Origin: Rhodanobacteraceae bacterium
GTDB lineage: Bacteria; Pseudomonadota; Gammaproteobacteria; Xanthomonadales; Rhodanobacteraceae
Assembly (NCBI GenBank): GCA_016790075.1
Contig: JAEUPP010000046.1
Coordinates: 1 to 33,276 of the forward strand
Direction of reading: 5' to 3'
DNA: 33,276 nt
The stretch's first letter is position 1. Every line of letters begins with the position of its first letter. This document shows positions 7,698-15,797 of the stretch, piece by piece. The position numbers and the translations under genes are program-made. The notes beneath the pieces are model-generated. The model was not told the origin of the DNA. It saw nothing but the letters and a program-made list of their open reading frames with translations, and made no database searches.

Positions 7698-8696
7698 TCA
7701 GGCCTTGCCCGAAAGCTCGCGTATGGCGCGGTAATACGTGTCCACGGCCGCGTCCTCGCGATAGCGCGCGACGACCGGAGCCGCGGCGCGCTGGAACGCG
7801 GCGCGATCGACCTCGTTCGCCTGCACCCCGCGCGCGAGCACATAGTCACGCGACGCCTTCTCGGATTCGTCCCACAGCGAGCGCATGTACCCAACCGAGC
7901 GCTGCGCGATGTCGAGCAGCCGCTCGCGATCATCGGGCCGCAGCAGATCCAGGCGCCGTCGCGACATCAGCAGCGCTTCCGGCGAATACGAATGGCCGCT
8001 GTAGCACCAGTATTGCGCCGCCTCGAACTGGCGCGTGGTGTGGAAGCTCTGCCAGTTGTTCTCGGCACCATCGATCAGGTGGGTCTGCAGCGCCGAATAG
8101 ACTTCGCCGTAGGGCAGCGGCGTCGGGTTCGCGCCGAGCGCGCGGATCAGGTGCATGAAAATGTCCGACGGCGGCACGCGGATCTTGAGGCCGCGCAGAT
8201 CCTGCGGCGCAACGATGGGCCGCTTGTTGTTGTAGATGCAGCGCGCGCCGGAATCGTAGAACGCGAGGCCGACGAGATCGCGTTGTGCAAATTTGGAAAG
8301 AATTTCCTTGCCGACCGCACCGTCGAGCGAGCGGCGCATGTGCGCGGTATCGTCGAACACATATGGCAGGCACAGGATGCGCGTGGCCGGGAACGGGTTG
8401 TTCAGCGCCGCCATGTTGACGCGCGCGATGTCGATCGCGCCGAAGCGGGCCAGGTCGATCAGGTCGGACTCGCGGCCGAGCTGGCCGGAATGATACAGAC
8501 GCAGGCCGACGCGGCCTTCCGTCTCGCGTTCCAGCGTCTCGCCGATCCAGCGCAGCGCTTCCACCGTGGGATAGCCGCGTACGTGCACGTCAGTCGCGGC
8601 GAGTTCGATGCGCGACACCGGCGCGGCGCGCAGGCCAGTCGCCGCTGCACCGAAGACCGCGGCGGCCGCGCCGAGGAACTGACGTCGTGTCTTCAT
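7698..8696 (-). CDS. TRAP transporter periplasmic solute-binding protein (DctP family), Tat-type signal
   Basis: A 332-residue protein. The start ATG at 8694-8696 overlaps the stop of the upstream hydratase-like gene by four bases (ATGA), giving a signal sequence MKTRRQFLGAAAAVFGAAAT with a twin-arginine motif (TRRQFLG) and a cut near residue 25. Family blocks include LYHSGQLGRESDLIDLARFG, the GLKIRVPPSDIF strand with the conserved arginine that clamps a carboxylate, LPYGEVYSALQTHLIDGAEN, and SYSPEALLMS. It captures a sugar-acid-type ligand in the periplasm and hands it to the DctQM permease. The context points to a pectin-derived uronate. The Tat signal suggests folding or cofactor binding before export. 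Confidence 0.93.
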   Translation of the reverse strand: MKTRRQFLGAAAAVFGAAATGLRAAPVSRIELAATDVHVRGYPTVEALRWIGETLERETEGRVGLRLYHSGQLGRESDLIDLARFGAIDIARVNMAALNNPFPATRILCLPYVFDDTAHMRRSLDGAVGKEILSKFAQRDLVGLAFYDSGARCIYNNKRPIVAPQDLRGLKIRVPPSDIFMHLIRALGANPTPLPYGEVYSALQTHLIDGAENNWQSFHTTRQFEAAQYWCYSGHSYSPEALLMSRRRLDLLRPDDRERLLDIAQRSVGYMRSLWDESEKASRDYVLARGVQANEVDRAAFQRAAAPVVARYREDAAVDTYYRAIRELSGKA

Positions 8697-9523
8697 GCAC
8701 CGCTCCCGTGGGCACGCGCTGGCACGGCGCGGCAGCGCAGGCGGCCGTGGGCGCCGAAGTCGATGACCGCGTGCTGGCCGGCGACGATGTCGTGGATGCC
8801 GGTCGCGGCGCCGGTCGTGACCCACTCGCCGGCGCGCATCGTACGGCCGCAGCGCGCATTGCGTGACAGCGCGAAGGCGAGTGCGGCCAGCGGTCCGCCG
8901 GCCAGGGTCGCCGCACCGCCGCGGCCGACCAGCTGGCCGTCGATCCAGGTACTGCACAGCAAGTCTTCCATCGCGACATCCCGCCAGTTCGCAATCGCCG
9001 GCCCCAGCAGCAAGCCGGCGTTATTGCCGCAGTCGGCGACGACCGCGCAGGGACCGAGCACATTGATGTCGGCCAAGGGGCTGCCGGCGAGTTCGATGCC
9101 GACGTGCAGCGCCGCGACTTCTTGCGCTGCTTCCTCGGGAGTCCAGTCATGCACCTGCGCCGGGATGTCGCGTGCCAGCCGGAACATGAACTCCGCCTCG
9201 ACCGCGGCGAAACCGCCGGCTATCACGGCGAACTCGCCTTCCGCGCCGTCGAGCGAACGGATGTTGCCGGCGAAGACCGGACCGACCAGGCGTGGATCGC
9301 CCTGCGGCTCGCGCCGCTCCGGCGCGATGTAGCCGACCTTCCAGCCGGCGACGGGAGCGGGCCAGCGGGCGATGGCCGCGTCCTGACACCGGTAGGCCTC
9401 GGCCAGATCCACCGGCAGCCTGCCGGGAAAACGCGCCAGCGATTGCGCCGCGAGACGCGCGGCGACCAGCTCGCCGGCGACGGCTTCCGCGGGATTGCCG
9501 CTGACGGGCAGCGCTTTGCTCAT
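8693..9523 (-). CDS. 2-keto-4-pentenoate hydratase-like protein (fumarylacetoacetase superfamily)
   Basis: A 276-residue cytoplasmic protein with no signal peptide. Blocks such as AGWKVGYI, GPVFAGNI, VEAEFMFRLARDIP (acidic metal ligands), ALHVGIELAGSP and GEWVTTGAATGIHDIVAGQH match the MhpD-type hydratases of the fumarylacetoacetase superfamily. Those enzymes hydrate or decarboxylate 2-keto acids with divalent metal. It is the promoter-proximal gene of the hydratase-DctP-DctQ-DctM cluster and overlaps dctP by four bases, so its substrate is probably linked to what the transporter imports. None of the classical pectin steps needs such an enzyme, so it may act on a 2-keto-deoxy sugar acid outside the KduI/KduD route. 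GAGGT six bases before ATG supports the start. Confidence 0.82.
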   Translation of the reverse strand: MSKALPVSGNPAEAVAGELVAARLAAQSLARFPGRLPVDLAEAYRCQDAAIARWPAPVAGWKVGYIAPERREPQGDPRLVGPVFAGNIRSLDGAEGEFAVIAGGFAAVEAEFMFRLARDIPAQVHDWTPEEAAQEVAALHVGIELAGSPLADINVLGPCAVVADCGNNAGLLLGPAIANWRDVAMEDLLCSTWIDGQLVGRGGAATLAGGPLAALAFALSRNARCGRTMRAGEWVTTGAATGIHDIVAGQHAVIDFGAHGRLRCRAVPARAHGSGA

Positions 9524-9594
9524 GCCAGACCTCGTTTGAGAGCATCCGGCAACGCGGCCGGAGCCTGCCGACCGGGCCGGTGGCAGTGCGGGGC

Positions 9595-9625
9595 TTGTAT
9601 AAAGGAAACCGGTGTCATTTACAAT
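9595..9625 (+). promoter_or_regulatory. Candidate promoter of the pectate lyase gene
   Basis: TTGTAT at 9595-9600 and TACAAT at 9620-9625 are fair -35 and -10 matches with a 19-bp spacer, longer than the ideal 17. The operator-like site at 9604-9617 fills the spacer, where a bound repressor would block RNA polymerase. The start codon is 66 bp further on. Assigned by eye. Confidence 0.4.
9604..9617. promoter_or_regulatory. Putative LacI-type operator between TRAP operon and pectate lyase
   Basis: GGAAACCGGTGTCA contains the shared ACCGGTGTCAT (9608-9618) and even the 12-mer AACCGGTGTCAT found upstream of kduI. It lies in the divergent region between the hydratase-TRAP operon (start 9523) and the pectate lyase (start 9691), so one site could control both directions. 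Confidence 0.62.
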
Positions 9626-9690
9626 GCACCCGCGCCCGATGCCTGAGTTTCGGGTTCAATCCGCAATGCCCTCCAGGAGACCAGACCGTG

Positions 9691-11040
9691 ATGCAGGCGT
9701 CCCGCCCCGCTGTTGCCCTTGGCCGATCGGCTTTGCTTCGCTGCGTTGTTCTCTTCGCGCTGCTGTGTCTGCCGATGCTCGGGTTCGCGGTCGCCGCGAC
9801 CGCCTTTCCCGGTGCCCAGGGCTGGGCCGCGCAGACGCCCGGCGGTCGCGGCGGCAAGACCCTGCGAGTGACCACGCTCAAGGCCAGCGGACCCGGCTCG
9901 ATCGGCGAAGCGCTCAACACGCCAGGACCTCGCATCGTCGTGTTCGAAGTCGGCGGCGTGATCGACCTCAATCGTGGCGAAATCGTCATCCGCGAACCGT
10001 TCCTGACCGTGGCCGGCCAGACCGCCCCGTCGCCGGGCATCACGCTGATCCGCGGCGGCATCGACATTGCGACCCACGACGTGGTGCTGCGCCATATCCG
10101 CATCCGTCCGGGCGAGGCCGGGGTGCACAAGGGCGGCCGCTGGGAGGTTGATGCGCTGTCGACGCTGACCGGCGCGCGCGACGTCATCGTCGACCATTGC
10201 AGCCTCACCTGGGCGACCGACGAAAACCTGTCCGCCTCGGGCGCACGCTTCGTCGGCGACACGCCCGACGCGTGGCGCGAGGCGGTGTCGCACCGCATCA
10301 CCTTCAGCCACAACATCATCGCCGAGGGCCTGGCCCATTCCACCCACGCCAAGGGCGAGCATTCCAAGGGCTCGCTGATCCACGACAACGTCAGCGACAT
10401 CCTCATCGTTGGCAATCTCTACGCGCACAACCACGAGCGCAGCGCGCTGTTCAAGGGTGGCGCGCGCGGACTCATGGTCAACAACCTGATCTACGATCCG
10501 GGCCCGCGTGCTGTGCACTACAACCTGATCCAGGAAGAATGGGGCGACCACGCACGCCAGACCGGCTCCCTCGGCCTGATCGGCAACGTGCTGCGCGCCG
10601 GGCCATCGACGCCGGCGGACGTTGCGCTGTTCATGCTCGGCGGCTCCGGCGACGTGGACCTGTACCTGCACGACAACATCGCGGTCGATCGCCTCGGCCG
10701 GCCGCTGCCGGAACTCGGCCGCTATACGACGACACCGGCGAAATGGACGCTGCGCAAGAGCGCACCCGCACTGCCTCACGGCGTGGTACCAGTGCCAGCC
10801 AGCGCCGTGCAGGACGCTGTGCTCGAAGGCGCCGGCGCACGCCCCTGGGACCGCGACGGCATCGACGCGCGCATCGTCGCCGACACGGTCGAAGGCCGCG
10901 GCAAGATCATCGACAGCGAAGAAGACGTCGGCGGCTATCCGACCGACGGCGCGACTTACCGCGCGTTCGATGAGAGCGAATGGGATATGGATACGCTGTG
11001 GCCGAAGGCCGGGTTTCCGGCCAAGCGCAGGCCGAAGTGA
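9691..11040 (+). CDS. Secreted pectate lyase, polysaccharide lyase family 1
   Basis: A 449-residue protein from the ATG at 9691, with CAGGAGA ten bases upstream; a GTG one codon earlier is also possible. A signal peptide of about 34 residues (hydrophobic LLRCVVLFALLCLPMLGFAV, then AVA) precedes the mature start AFPGAQG. The pattern AFPGAQGWAAQTPGGRGGK, VTTLKASGPGSI, TVAGQTAPSPGITL and VDHCSLTWATDENL is that of a family-1 pectate lyase beta-helix. Such enzymes cleave polygalacturonan by beta-elimination with calcium, giving the unsaturated ends that KduI and KduD process. The ladder of SLIHDN, GNLYAHN and VNNLIYDP repeats fits parallel beta-helix turns. It is transcribed away from the TRAP operon, with an operator-like site between them. 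Confidence 0.92.
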   Translation: MQASRPAVALGRSALLRCVVLFALLCLPMLGFAVAATAFPGAQGWAAQTPGGRGGKTLRVTTLKASGPGSIGEALNTPGPRIVVFEVGGVIDLNRGEIVIREPFLTVAGQTAPSPGITLIRGGIDIATHDVVLRHIRIRPGEAGVHKGGRWEVDALSTLTGARDVIVDHCSLTWATDENLSASGARFVGDTPDAWREAVSHRITFSHNIIAEGLAHSTHAKGEHSKGSLIHDNVSDILIVGNLYAHNHERSALFKGGARGLMVNNLIYDPGPRAVHYNLIQEEWGDHARQTGSLGLIGNVLRAGPSTPADVALFMLGGSGDVDLYLHDNIAVDRLGRPLPELGRYTTTPAKWTLRKSAPALPHGVVPVPASAVQDAVLEGAGARPWDRDGIDARIVADTVEGRGKIIDSEEDVGGYPTDGATYRAFDESEWDMDTLWPKAGFPAKRRPK

Positions 11041-11132
11041 AGTTTTCTTGTCGCGCTAGCGGACTCGCCTGGAACGTCGTTGGCGAAAACCGCGTCGGCG
11101 TCGCGACGGATGCCTCTCCCCCTCGCTCCAAC

Positions 11133-11167
11133 CCTCTCCCCCAGGCGCGCAGCGCTTGGGGGAGAGG
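11133..11167. repeat. REP-like palindrome between convergent pectin genes
   Basis: CCTCTCCCCCAGGCGC at 11133-11148 pairs with GCGCTTGGGGGAGAGG at 11152-11167, with one mismatch and a 3-base loop. Further CTCCCC / GGGGAG runs flank it. This pyrimidine-rich palindrome is of the kind dispersed between genes in Xanthomonadaceae. It lies in the 301-bp gap (11041-11341) between the convergent pectate lyase and pectinesterase genes and could stop transcription from either side. I see nothing else in that gap. Confidence 0.65.
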
Positions 11168-11341
11168 TGGGGGCAGGGGAGAAACATCAGCACTACGCAG
11201 CGAGCACGTTTCGCCGCACCTGCGCAGCGCCGATTCGATACGGCAAATGGGTATGCGAAGCACCACGTGCACGCATAGATCGAGCAAGCCCTGCGCGTTA
11301 TTTGACAGAAAACCCCTTTGCGCCAGGTGGCCGTCGCCGCC

Positions 11342-12445
11342 TCAGCGAAACGGCCGATACCGCCGCAAGCGCTGCACCGTGGGCGTATCGAGCAGTGGCC
11401 GCCGTTCGCCGCGCAGCGCGCCGGGACCTCGGCTGCCGGCCTCGCCGAAGCGCGCTTCGGCAGGATCGAACGCGACCCGGCTGCCGTCGCGCGCGGTGTA
11501 GTTCATCGGATCCCAGCCCTGCGCGTCGATATGGGCGTCCATCCAGCAGTCGATGAACGCGGCGCTGCCGCGCACGGCGGGATCGCCGTAGGAGCCGTCT
11601 GCGAACGTGCGCGTCGGTCGCCAGGGCCGGCCCAATGCCACGCTGGCCGCAGGCACTTCTGCCTCGCGCGAGAGGTTGCAGCGGCGTAACAGCAGGCCGA
11701 CGGACTGCGTCGCGGGCGTCGAGGGTGCGGTCAGATATCCCTGGCGCTCCTTGCCGGGCCGGAAGCGGGAGACGATCTCGCAGTCGTCGAGCACGCATTC
11801 GCCCGCACCGAAGATGAAGTCCACGCTGCCACGCACGCGGCAGCGGCGCAGCCAGGTGCGGCCAGCCTCGGCGAACAAGGTGTCCTGGTGTCCGTCGATA
11901 TCGCAGTCCTCGAGCACGGCCCGGTCCGAGCCCGCGTCCAGCATCAGCGCCACGGCCTGAGCGCCGTTGGCGCCGACGGTTTCGAGTACCGGTTTTTCCA
12001 GGTGCGCGCGGTAGTCGAAACGGTTCTCGAACGTCAGCGAGCGTGCGCGGAAACCGCTGGCCCGCACGATCACGCTGGCGCAGCCGAACGTGCCCCAGGG
12101 TTCACCGTCTTCGCGGCGATGACCGGCCGCGCGATCCGAGCCGATGCGGCAGCGCTCACGCTGCGCGCCGATCAGATGCACGTTTGGCTTGTCGACGACG
12201 AGCTTTTCATTCCAGACGCCCGCACCGACGGCGATCCGGAACGGACGCGTTCCCGCTGTCGGCGCCGCCGCGATCGCCGCGGAGAGACTGCCGTAGCGGA
12301 GCCCTCGCAGTGCGGCCTCGCCGTGCGCGACCACCGCATCGAACTGGTCCGCCTGCACCCGCAGGAGACAGCCCGGCAACGACAGCGAGGCCAGCGAGGA
12401 GGCCTGCAGCAGGAATCGCCGCCGTGGCAGGACGGGGCGGTTCAT
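11342..12445 (-). CDS. Pectinesterase (pectin methylesterase), carbohydrate esterase family 8
   Basis: A 367-residue exported enzyme. The ATG at 12443-12445 gives an N-terminus with RRRFLL at 8-13, a hydrophobic stretch and LPGC at 23-26: a twin-arginine-like signal with a possible, non-canonical lipobox. Active-site blocks are all present: Gln163 in GAQAVAL, GHQDTLF at 185-191 (Gln187, Asp188), GSVDFIFG at 206-213 (nucleophile Asp209) and LGRPW at 271-275 (Arg273, Trp275). It hydrolyses methyl esters of pectin so that the pectate lyase can attack. It lies downstream of the TonB-dependent receptor on the same strand, but a terminator-like hairpin separates them, so expression may be partly independent. 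The C-terminal 60 residues after the beta-helix are arginine-rich. Confidence 0.93.
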   Translation of the reverse strand: MNRPVLPRRRFLLQASSLASLSLPGCLLRVQADQFDAVVAHGEAALRGLRYGSLSAAIAAAPTAGTRPFRIAVGAGVWNEKLVVDKPNVHLIGAQRERCRIGSDRAAGHRREDGEPWGTFGCASVIVRASGFRARSLTFENRFDYRAHLEKPVLETVGANGAQAVALMLDAGSDRAVLEDCDIDGHQDTLFAEAGRTWLRRCRVRGSVDFIFGAGECVLDDCEIVSRFRPGKERQGYLTAPSTPATQSVGLLLRRCNLSREAEVPAASVALGRPWRPTRTFADGSYGDPAVRGSAAFIDCWMDAHIDAQGWDPMNYTARDGSRVAFDPAEARFGEAGSRGPGALRGERRPLLDTPTVQRLRRYRPFR

Positions 12446-12473
12446 GCGAAGGGCGCCGTGTGCAGGCAAGGCG

Positions 12474-12495
12474 AAAAGGCCGCAGTCATGCGGCC
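12474..12495 (-). terminator. Rho-independent terminator downstream of the TonB-dependent receptor
   Basis: On the minus strand GGCCGCA-TGAC-TGCGGCC forms a perfect 7-bp stem with a 4-base loop and is followed at once by TTTT. It lies 61 bp past the receptor stop and 28 bp before the pectinesterase start, so it probably ends or attenuates the receptor transcript. Confidence 0.72.
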
Positions 12496-12556
12496 CTTCG
12501 CTGTCGGCGCGGGACGCCGCGCTGTTCGCGGACGTCCCACGGCCGGAACCGCTGCT

Positions 12557-15415
12557 TCAGTTGCGAAAGCGCACACCGACGAAGAACTCGCGGCCGGTGT
12601 GGTCGTAGACCGAGCTGCGATCGCCGACGGAATCGACCCACTGGTCGTTGTATTCGTCCGTGAGATTGACCGCCTCGACCGTGAACTCGACATGCTCATT
12701 CATCTTCCACGTAGCGATGAAATCGACATTGGTGGTTCCCTTGGTGCCTTCCATGTCGTTGTTGTTGCGGCCGGGCACCGTGGTCAGATAGCCGTTGCGA
12801 TACGCCGTCGACACGCGTGCGCTGAACTGGTCCTTCTCGAAGTAGAGCGTCGCGTTGTAGGCATTCTTCGACAGGCCGGTCAGGTTGGTCTTCAGCGAGT
12901 TCGCGCCGGTCGAGGTCACGTACTGGATCTTCGAGTCGACGTAGGTGTAATTGAGGATCGCGCCGAAATGACTCCAGAACCCAGGCAGAAAGGTGAACGG
13001 CTGCTGGTAGGACAGTTCGACGCCGCGCAGCTTGCCGCCCGGCGTATTGGTCGGGATGTTGAACTGGAAGTCGTCTGTCGGCAGCGCGCCGGTACCTTCG
13101 AGCAGGCTCGTGGGCAGACCCGAGGTGTTGAACGGCCGCGTCTCGCGGGAGGTCTGCACGAAGGACTCGATGTCCTTGTAGAAGATCGCCGCACCGAGCA
13201 CCGACTCGGGTGCGAAATACCATTCCAGGCCCAGGTCGAAGGTTTTGGCACGAAACGGATCGAGGAACGGATCGCCGCCAGTCACGACGCGGTTGCCGCC
13301 GCTGACGCTGACACTGACGCCCGGCGTGAGGTTGCCCAGGCCTGGGCGCGACATGACTTTCGCCGCGCCGAAGCGGAGCAGCAGATCATCGGTCAGGTCC
13401 CAGGCCAGATTCAGCGACGGCAGCGTGTCGGAGTATTGGCGCTCGACTGTGGTCTGGGTCGGCCTGCCGTTGATGATCGCGAAGCCGGTCGATTCCTGTT
13501 CCGTGCGCACGTAGCGCACGCCGAAATTGCCGCGCAGCGGGATGCCGAAGGTCGATGTCTCGAAATCGCCCTGCAGCCAGCCGCCGCGGTCGCGCTCCTT
13601 GACGCTGCGGTTGTTGCCGATGGCGCCGGAGGCCGACGGCGACAGCGTGAACGTGCCCTGGCCGCCGTAGATGTCGAACAGCCGCGCGAACGCGTCGATG
13701 TCGGGAATCAGGAACGAGCTATCCGCGCCGCGCGGCAGGTCCAGTCCGTTGCCGAACACGAGCAGGCGCGTCAGGTCCGACAACGACGTACCGGCCGGCA
13801 AGTTGGGCACGCTGACTTCCGAGGCGCGGCGCGCTTCGAAGGTCGAGAACTTGTAGGCTTTGAAATCGAGGCCGCCCTTGACGCGGAACGCGGATGCTGC
13901 ATCCAGCTCAAAGTTTATTTGTTGATTGGTAAACAGGTTTGCCGTCGCGTTCGGGCGCAGACGGATTTCCGACAGGCCGTTGGCGAAGCTCCAATTGTTC
14001 GGGTCGCGTACGTCAAAGCCGTAGTTGATCAGCGGCAAGCGGTCGTTGCCGCGGTAGTCCCAGGAATAGCCGTCGGTATTGGCGCGGTCCAGGGTCAACG
14101 TGGTCTGGATCGGATTGTCGAAGTCCGAGCGCGAATGGCCGATCAGCGCGTCCATGCGGAAGCTGTCGCTGAATTCGTGCTCGATGTTGAGGTTGCTCTG
14201 CTTGAAGGTGGTCGCCAGTTCGTCGTAGCGCGACTCGGAACGCACGTCCACGTCGTCAAAAACGCCGTAGACGAGATTGCCGTTGCTGCTGACCGCGCCG
14301 TCCCGCACGATGGTCTGCGGCTTGCCGGCCGCCCCCGCGCGGCTGAACGACACCGCTTCGAGGAAATTCTCCGTACGCTTGGCGTCGAAGTCGGCATACA
14401 GCAGGTCGAGTGAAACCAGGGTGCTGTCGGCAGCCTGCCACTGCAGCGCGCCGGTGAGGCCGAGGCGCTCCTGTTCGTGTTCCAGCACGCCGTAGCGCGG
14501 GATGCGCGGATGGAAGGTGGTGGCCAGCCTGGCCGGCGCGTAGGGCGAGGCGCTGTTGAAGCCGCCGCTGCTCGTGCCGTTGTCCCAGCGCACGGTACTC
14601 GCGCCTTCCTGGGTCAGGCTGCGGTCGCTGTAGGCGACCGAGAACAGCGCGCCAAAGCGGCCGTCGAAGAAAGTGTTGGCGATAAGCGCCGAGGCGCGTG
14701 GATTGGTCTCGTCGGCCAGATCGTTGTAGCCCATCTGCGCCGAGCTGACGAAGGTGAAGCGGTCGAAATCGAACGGCCGCGGGGTATGCAAGTCGACCGT
14801 CGCGCCGAGCGAGCCTTCCTGCACCTCGGCCGATGCTGTTTTGTGTACTTCAATGCGATTAAACAGCTCCGAGGCGAAGACGTTGAAGTCAAAGCCGCGG
14901 CCACGGTTGTTGCCACCGGACGAATCGGTGCCGCCCGTGGTGGACAGGCCTTCCATGCCGTTGATGCGCACGCGGGTAAAGTCCGGACCGAGGCCACGCA
15001 CCGAGATCTGGCGCCCCTCGCCCGCATCGCGCGCGATCGAGATACCCGGTATGCGCTGCAACGACTCGGCCAGGTTCAGATCCGGGAACTTGCCGATGTC
15101 CTCGGCCATGATCACGTCCGTCTGGGTCGTGAACTCGCGTTTGGCTTCAAGCGCCTTGACCAGGCTTTGCCGATAGGTCACGACGATTTCGTCGAGCCGG
15201 TCGGCATCACCGCCGCTGCCGCTCTGCGCCTCTGTCGTGGCGGCCGCGTCGGTCGTCGTATCGACGGCGGCTTCCGTCGCCGCGGACGGCGCGGCGTCCG
15301 GCTGGGTCGGCTCGGCCGCGAACAGCCGCGCCGGCAGCCCATACAGGGAAATCAGGATCGCGCCCGAAAGCGTGGTCAGCAATGGACGACCGGTACGGCT
15401 GATGCGGGTTCCCAC
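12557..15415 (-). CDS. TonB-dependent outer-membrane receptor for pectin oligosaccharides
   Basis: A 952-residue receptor. GTG at 15413-15415 is chosen as start because CAGGAGGGAG ends five bases before it; the longer open frame upstream is cysteine-rich and improbable. A signal peptide ends near AAE (about residue 34). A threonine/alanine-rich linker leads to a TonB box (DEIVVTY, 75-81), then the plug with EDIGKFPDLNLAESLQRIPG, QISVRGLGPDFTRVRINGME, and a 22-strand barrel ending GVRFRN. This is the TonB-Xanth-Caul type, specialised for carbohydrate uptake. It imports oligogalacturonides released outside the cell. It is transcribed divergently from kdgK, with two operator-like sites upstream and a terminator downstream. 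Substrate is inferred from context. Confidence 0.93.
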   Translation of the reverse strand: MGTRISRTGRPLLTTLSGAILISLYGLPARLFAAEPTQPDAAPSAATEAAVDTTTDAAATTEAQSGSGGDADRLDEIVVTYRQSLVKALEAKREFTTQTDVIMAEDIGKFPDLNLAESLQRIPGISIARDAGEGRQISVRGLGPDFTRVRINGMEGLSTTGGTDSSGGNNRGRGFDFNVFASELFNRIEVHKTASAEVQEGSLGATVDLHTPRPFDFDRFTFVSSAQMGYNDLADETNPRASALIANTFFDGRFGALFSVAYSDRSLTQEGASTVRWDNGTSSGGFNSASPYAPARLATTFHPRIPRYGVLEHEQERLGLTGALQWQAADSTLVSLDLLYADFDAKRTENFLEAVSFSRAGAAGKPQTIVRDGAVSSNGNLVYGVFDDVDVRSESRYDELATTFKQSNLNIEHEFSDSFRMDALIGHSRSDFDNPIQTTLTLDRANTDGYSWDYRGNDRLPLINYGFDVRDPNNWSFANGLSEIRLRPNATANLFTNQQINFELDAASAFRVKGGLDFKAYKFSTFEARRASEVSVPNLPAGTSLSDLTRLLVFGNGLDLPRGADSSFLIPDIDAFARLFDIYGGQGTFTLSPSASGAIGNNRSVKERDRGGWLQGDFETSTFGIPLRGNFGVRYVRTEQESTGFAIINGRPTQTTVERQYSDTLPSLNLAWDLTDDLLLRFGAAKVMSRPGLGNLTPGVSVSVSGGNRVVTGGDPFLDPFRAKTFDLGLEWYFAPESVLGAAIFYKDIESFVQTSRETRPFNTSGLPTSLLEGTGALPTDDFQFNIPTNTPGGKLRGVELSYQQPFTFLPGFWSHFGAILNYTYVDSKIQYVTSTGANSLKTNLTGLSKNAYNATLYFEKDQFSARVSTAYRNGYLTTVPGRNNNDMEGTKGTTNVDFIATWKMNEHVEFTVEAVNLTDEYNDQWVDSVGDRSSVYDHTGREFFVGVRFRN

Positions 15416-15476
15416 GTCTACTCCCTCCTGATAGATAGCAGGTCCGCACGCACATCGGCAGCGCGGAAAATTCTGA

Positions 15477-15490
15477 TGACACCGGTGGCA
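15477..15490. promoter_or_regulatory. Putative LacI-type operator, receptor-proximal
   Basis: TGACACCGGTGGCA, near-palindromic about CCGG, carries ATGACACCGGT (15476-15486), the reverse complement of the 11-mer shared by four sites. It is 62 bp upstream of the receptor start codon and 35 bp (centre to centre) from a second copy. Confidence 0.65.
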
Positions 15491-15511
15491 ATTTCGGCTA
15501 GTTGTTACACA

Positions 15512-15525
15512 TGACACCGGTGGAC
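15512..15525. promoter_or_regulatory. Putative LacI-type operator, receptor-distal
   Basis: TGACACCGGTGGAC repeats the shared 11-mer (reverse complement, 15511-15521). Paired sites 35 bp apart could bind two repressor dimers. This copy is also the nearest to kdgK, though 270 bp away from its start. Confidence 0.6.
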
Positions 15526-15797
15526 AAGAAGCCTAGCAAACACCGCAGCGCAGCAACAAGACGAGCAAAACCGGCACTTCGACGCCGCCACACGCTCCGT
15601 ATCTCCCCTGAATTTCTTGCCATACCACAATGCACACCTATCGTTTTCAACAATTTATGCAACTAGTCCCGACACCACCGCAGGCGTTGTCCTGCGCTAC
15701 GGCATGGACACTGCACTGCAGCACGCTGCTCCCTCAGCCGCCGGCAGCACTCTCCGGCCGGCATGCCTAGACTTCCGATTTATCCCGAGGATCCCCT

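Larger units (their letters stand above)
15416..15797. other. Divergent control region between the receptor and kdgK
   Basis: This 382-bp gap holds the ribosome site CAGGAGGGAG (15421-15430, minus strand) that fixes the GTG start of the receptor, and two operator-like sites at 15477-15490 and 15512-15525. The kdgK side (15540-15790) has AT-richer patches around 15630-15670 but no convincing promoter boxes; CGAGGA about 7 bases before ATG is the kdgK ribosome site. No open frame in the gap looks coding. Confidence 0.6.

Noticed and set aside
11888-14413. Long plus-strand open frame of 841 codons opposite the receptor
   Set aside because: It is the mirror of the TonB-dependent receptor and pectinesterase genes, has no ribosome site and shows no recognisable motifs.
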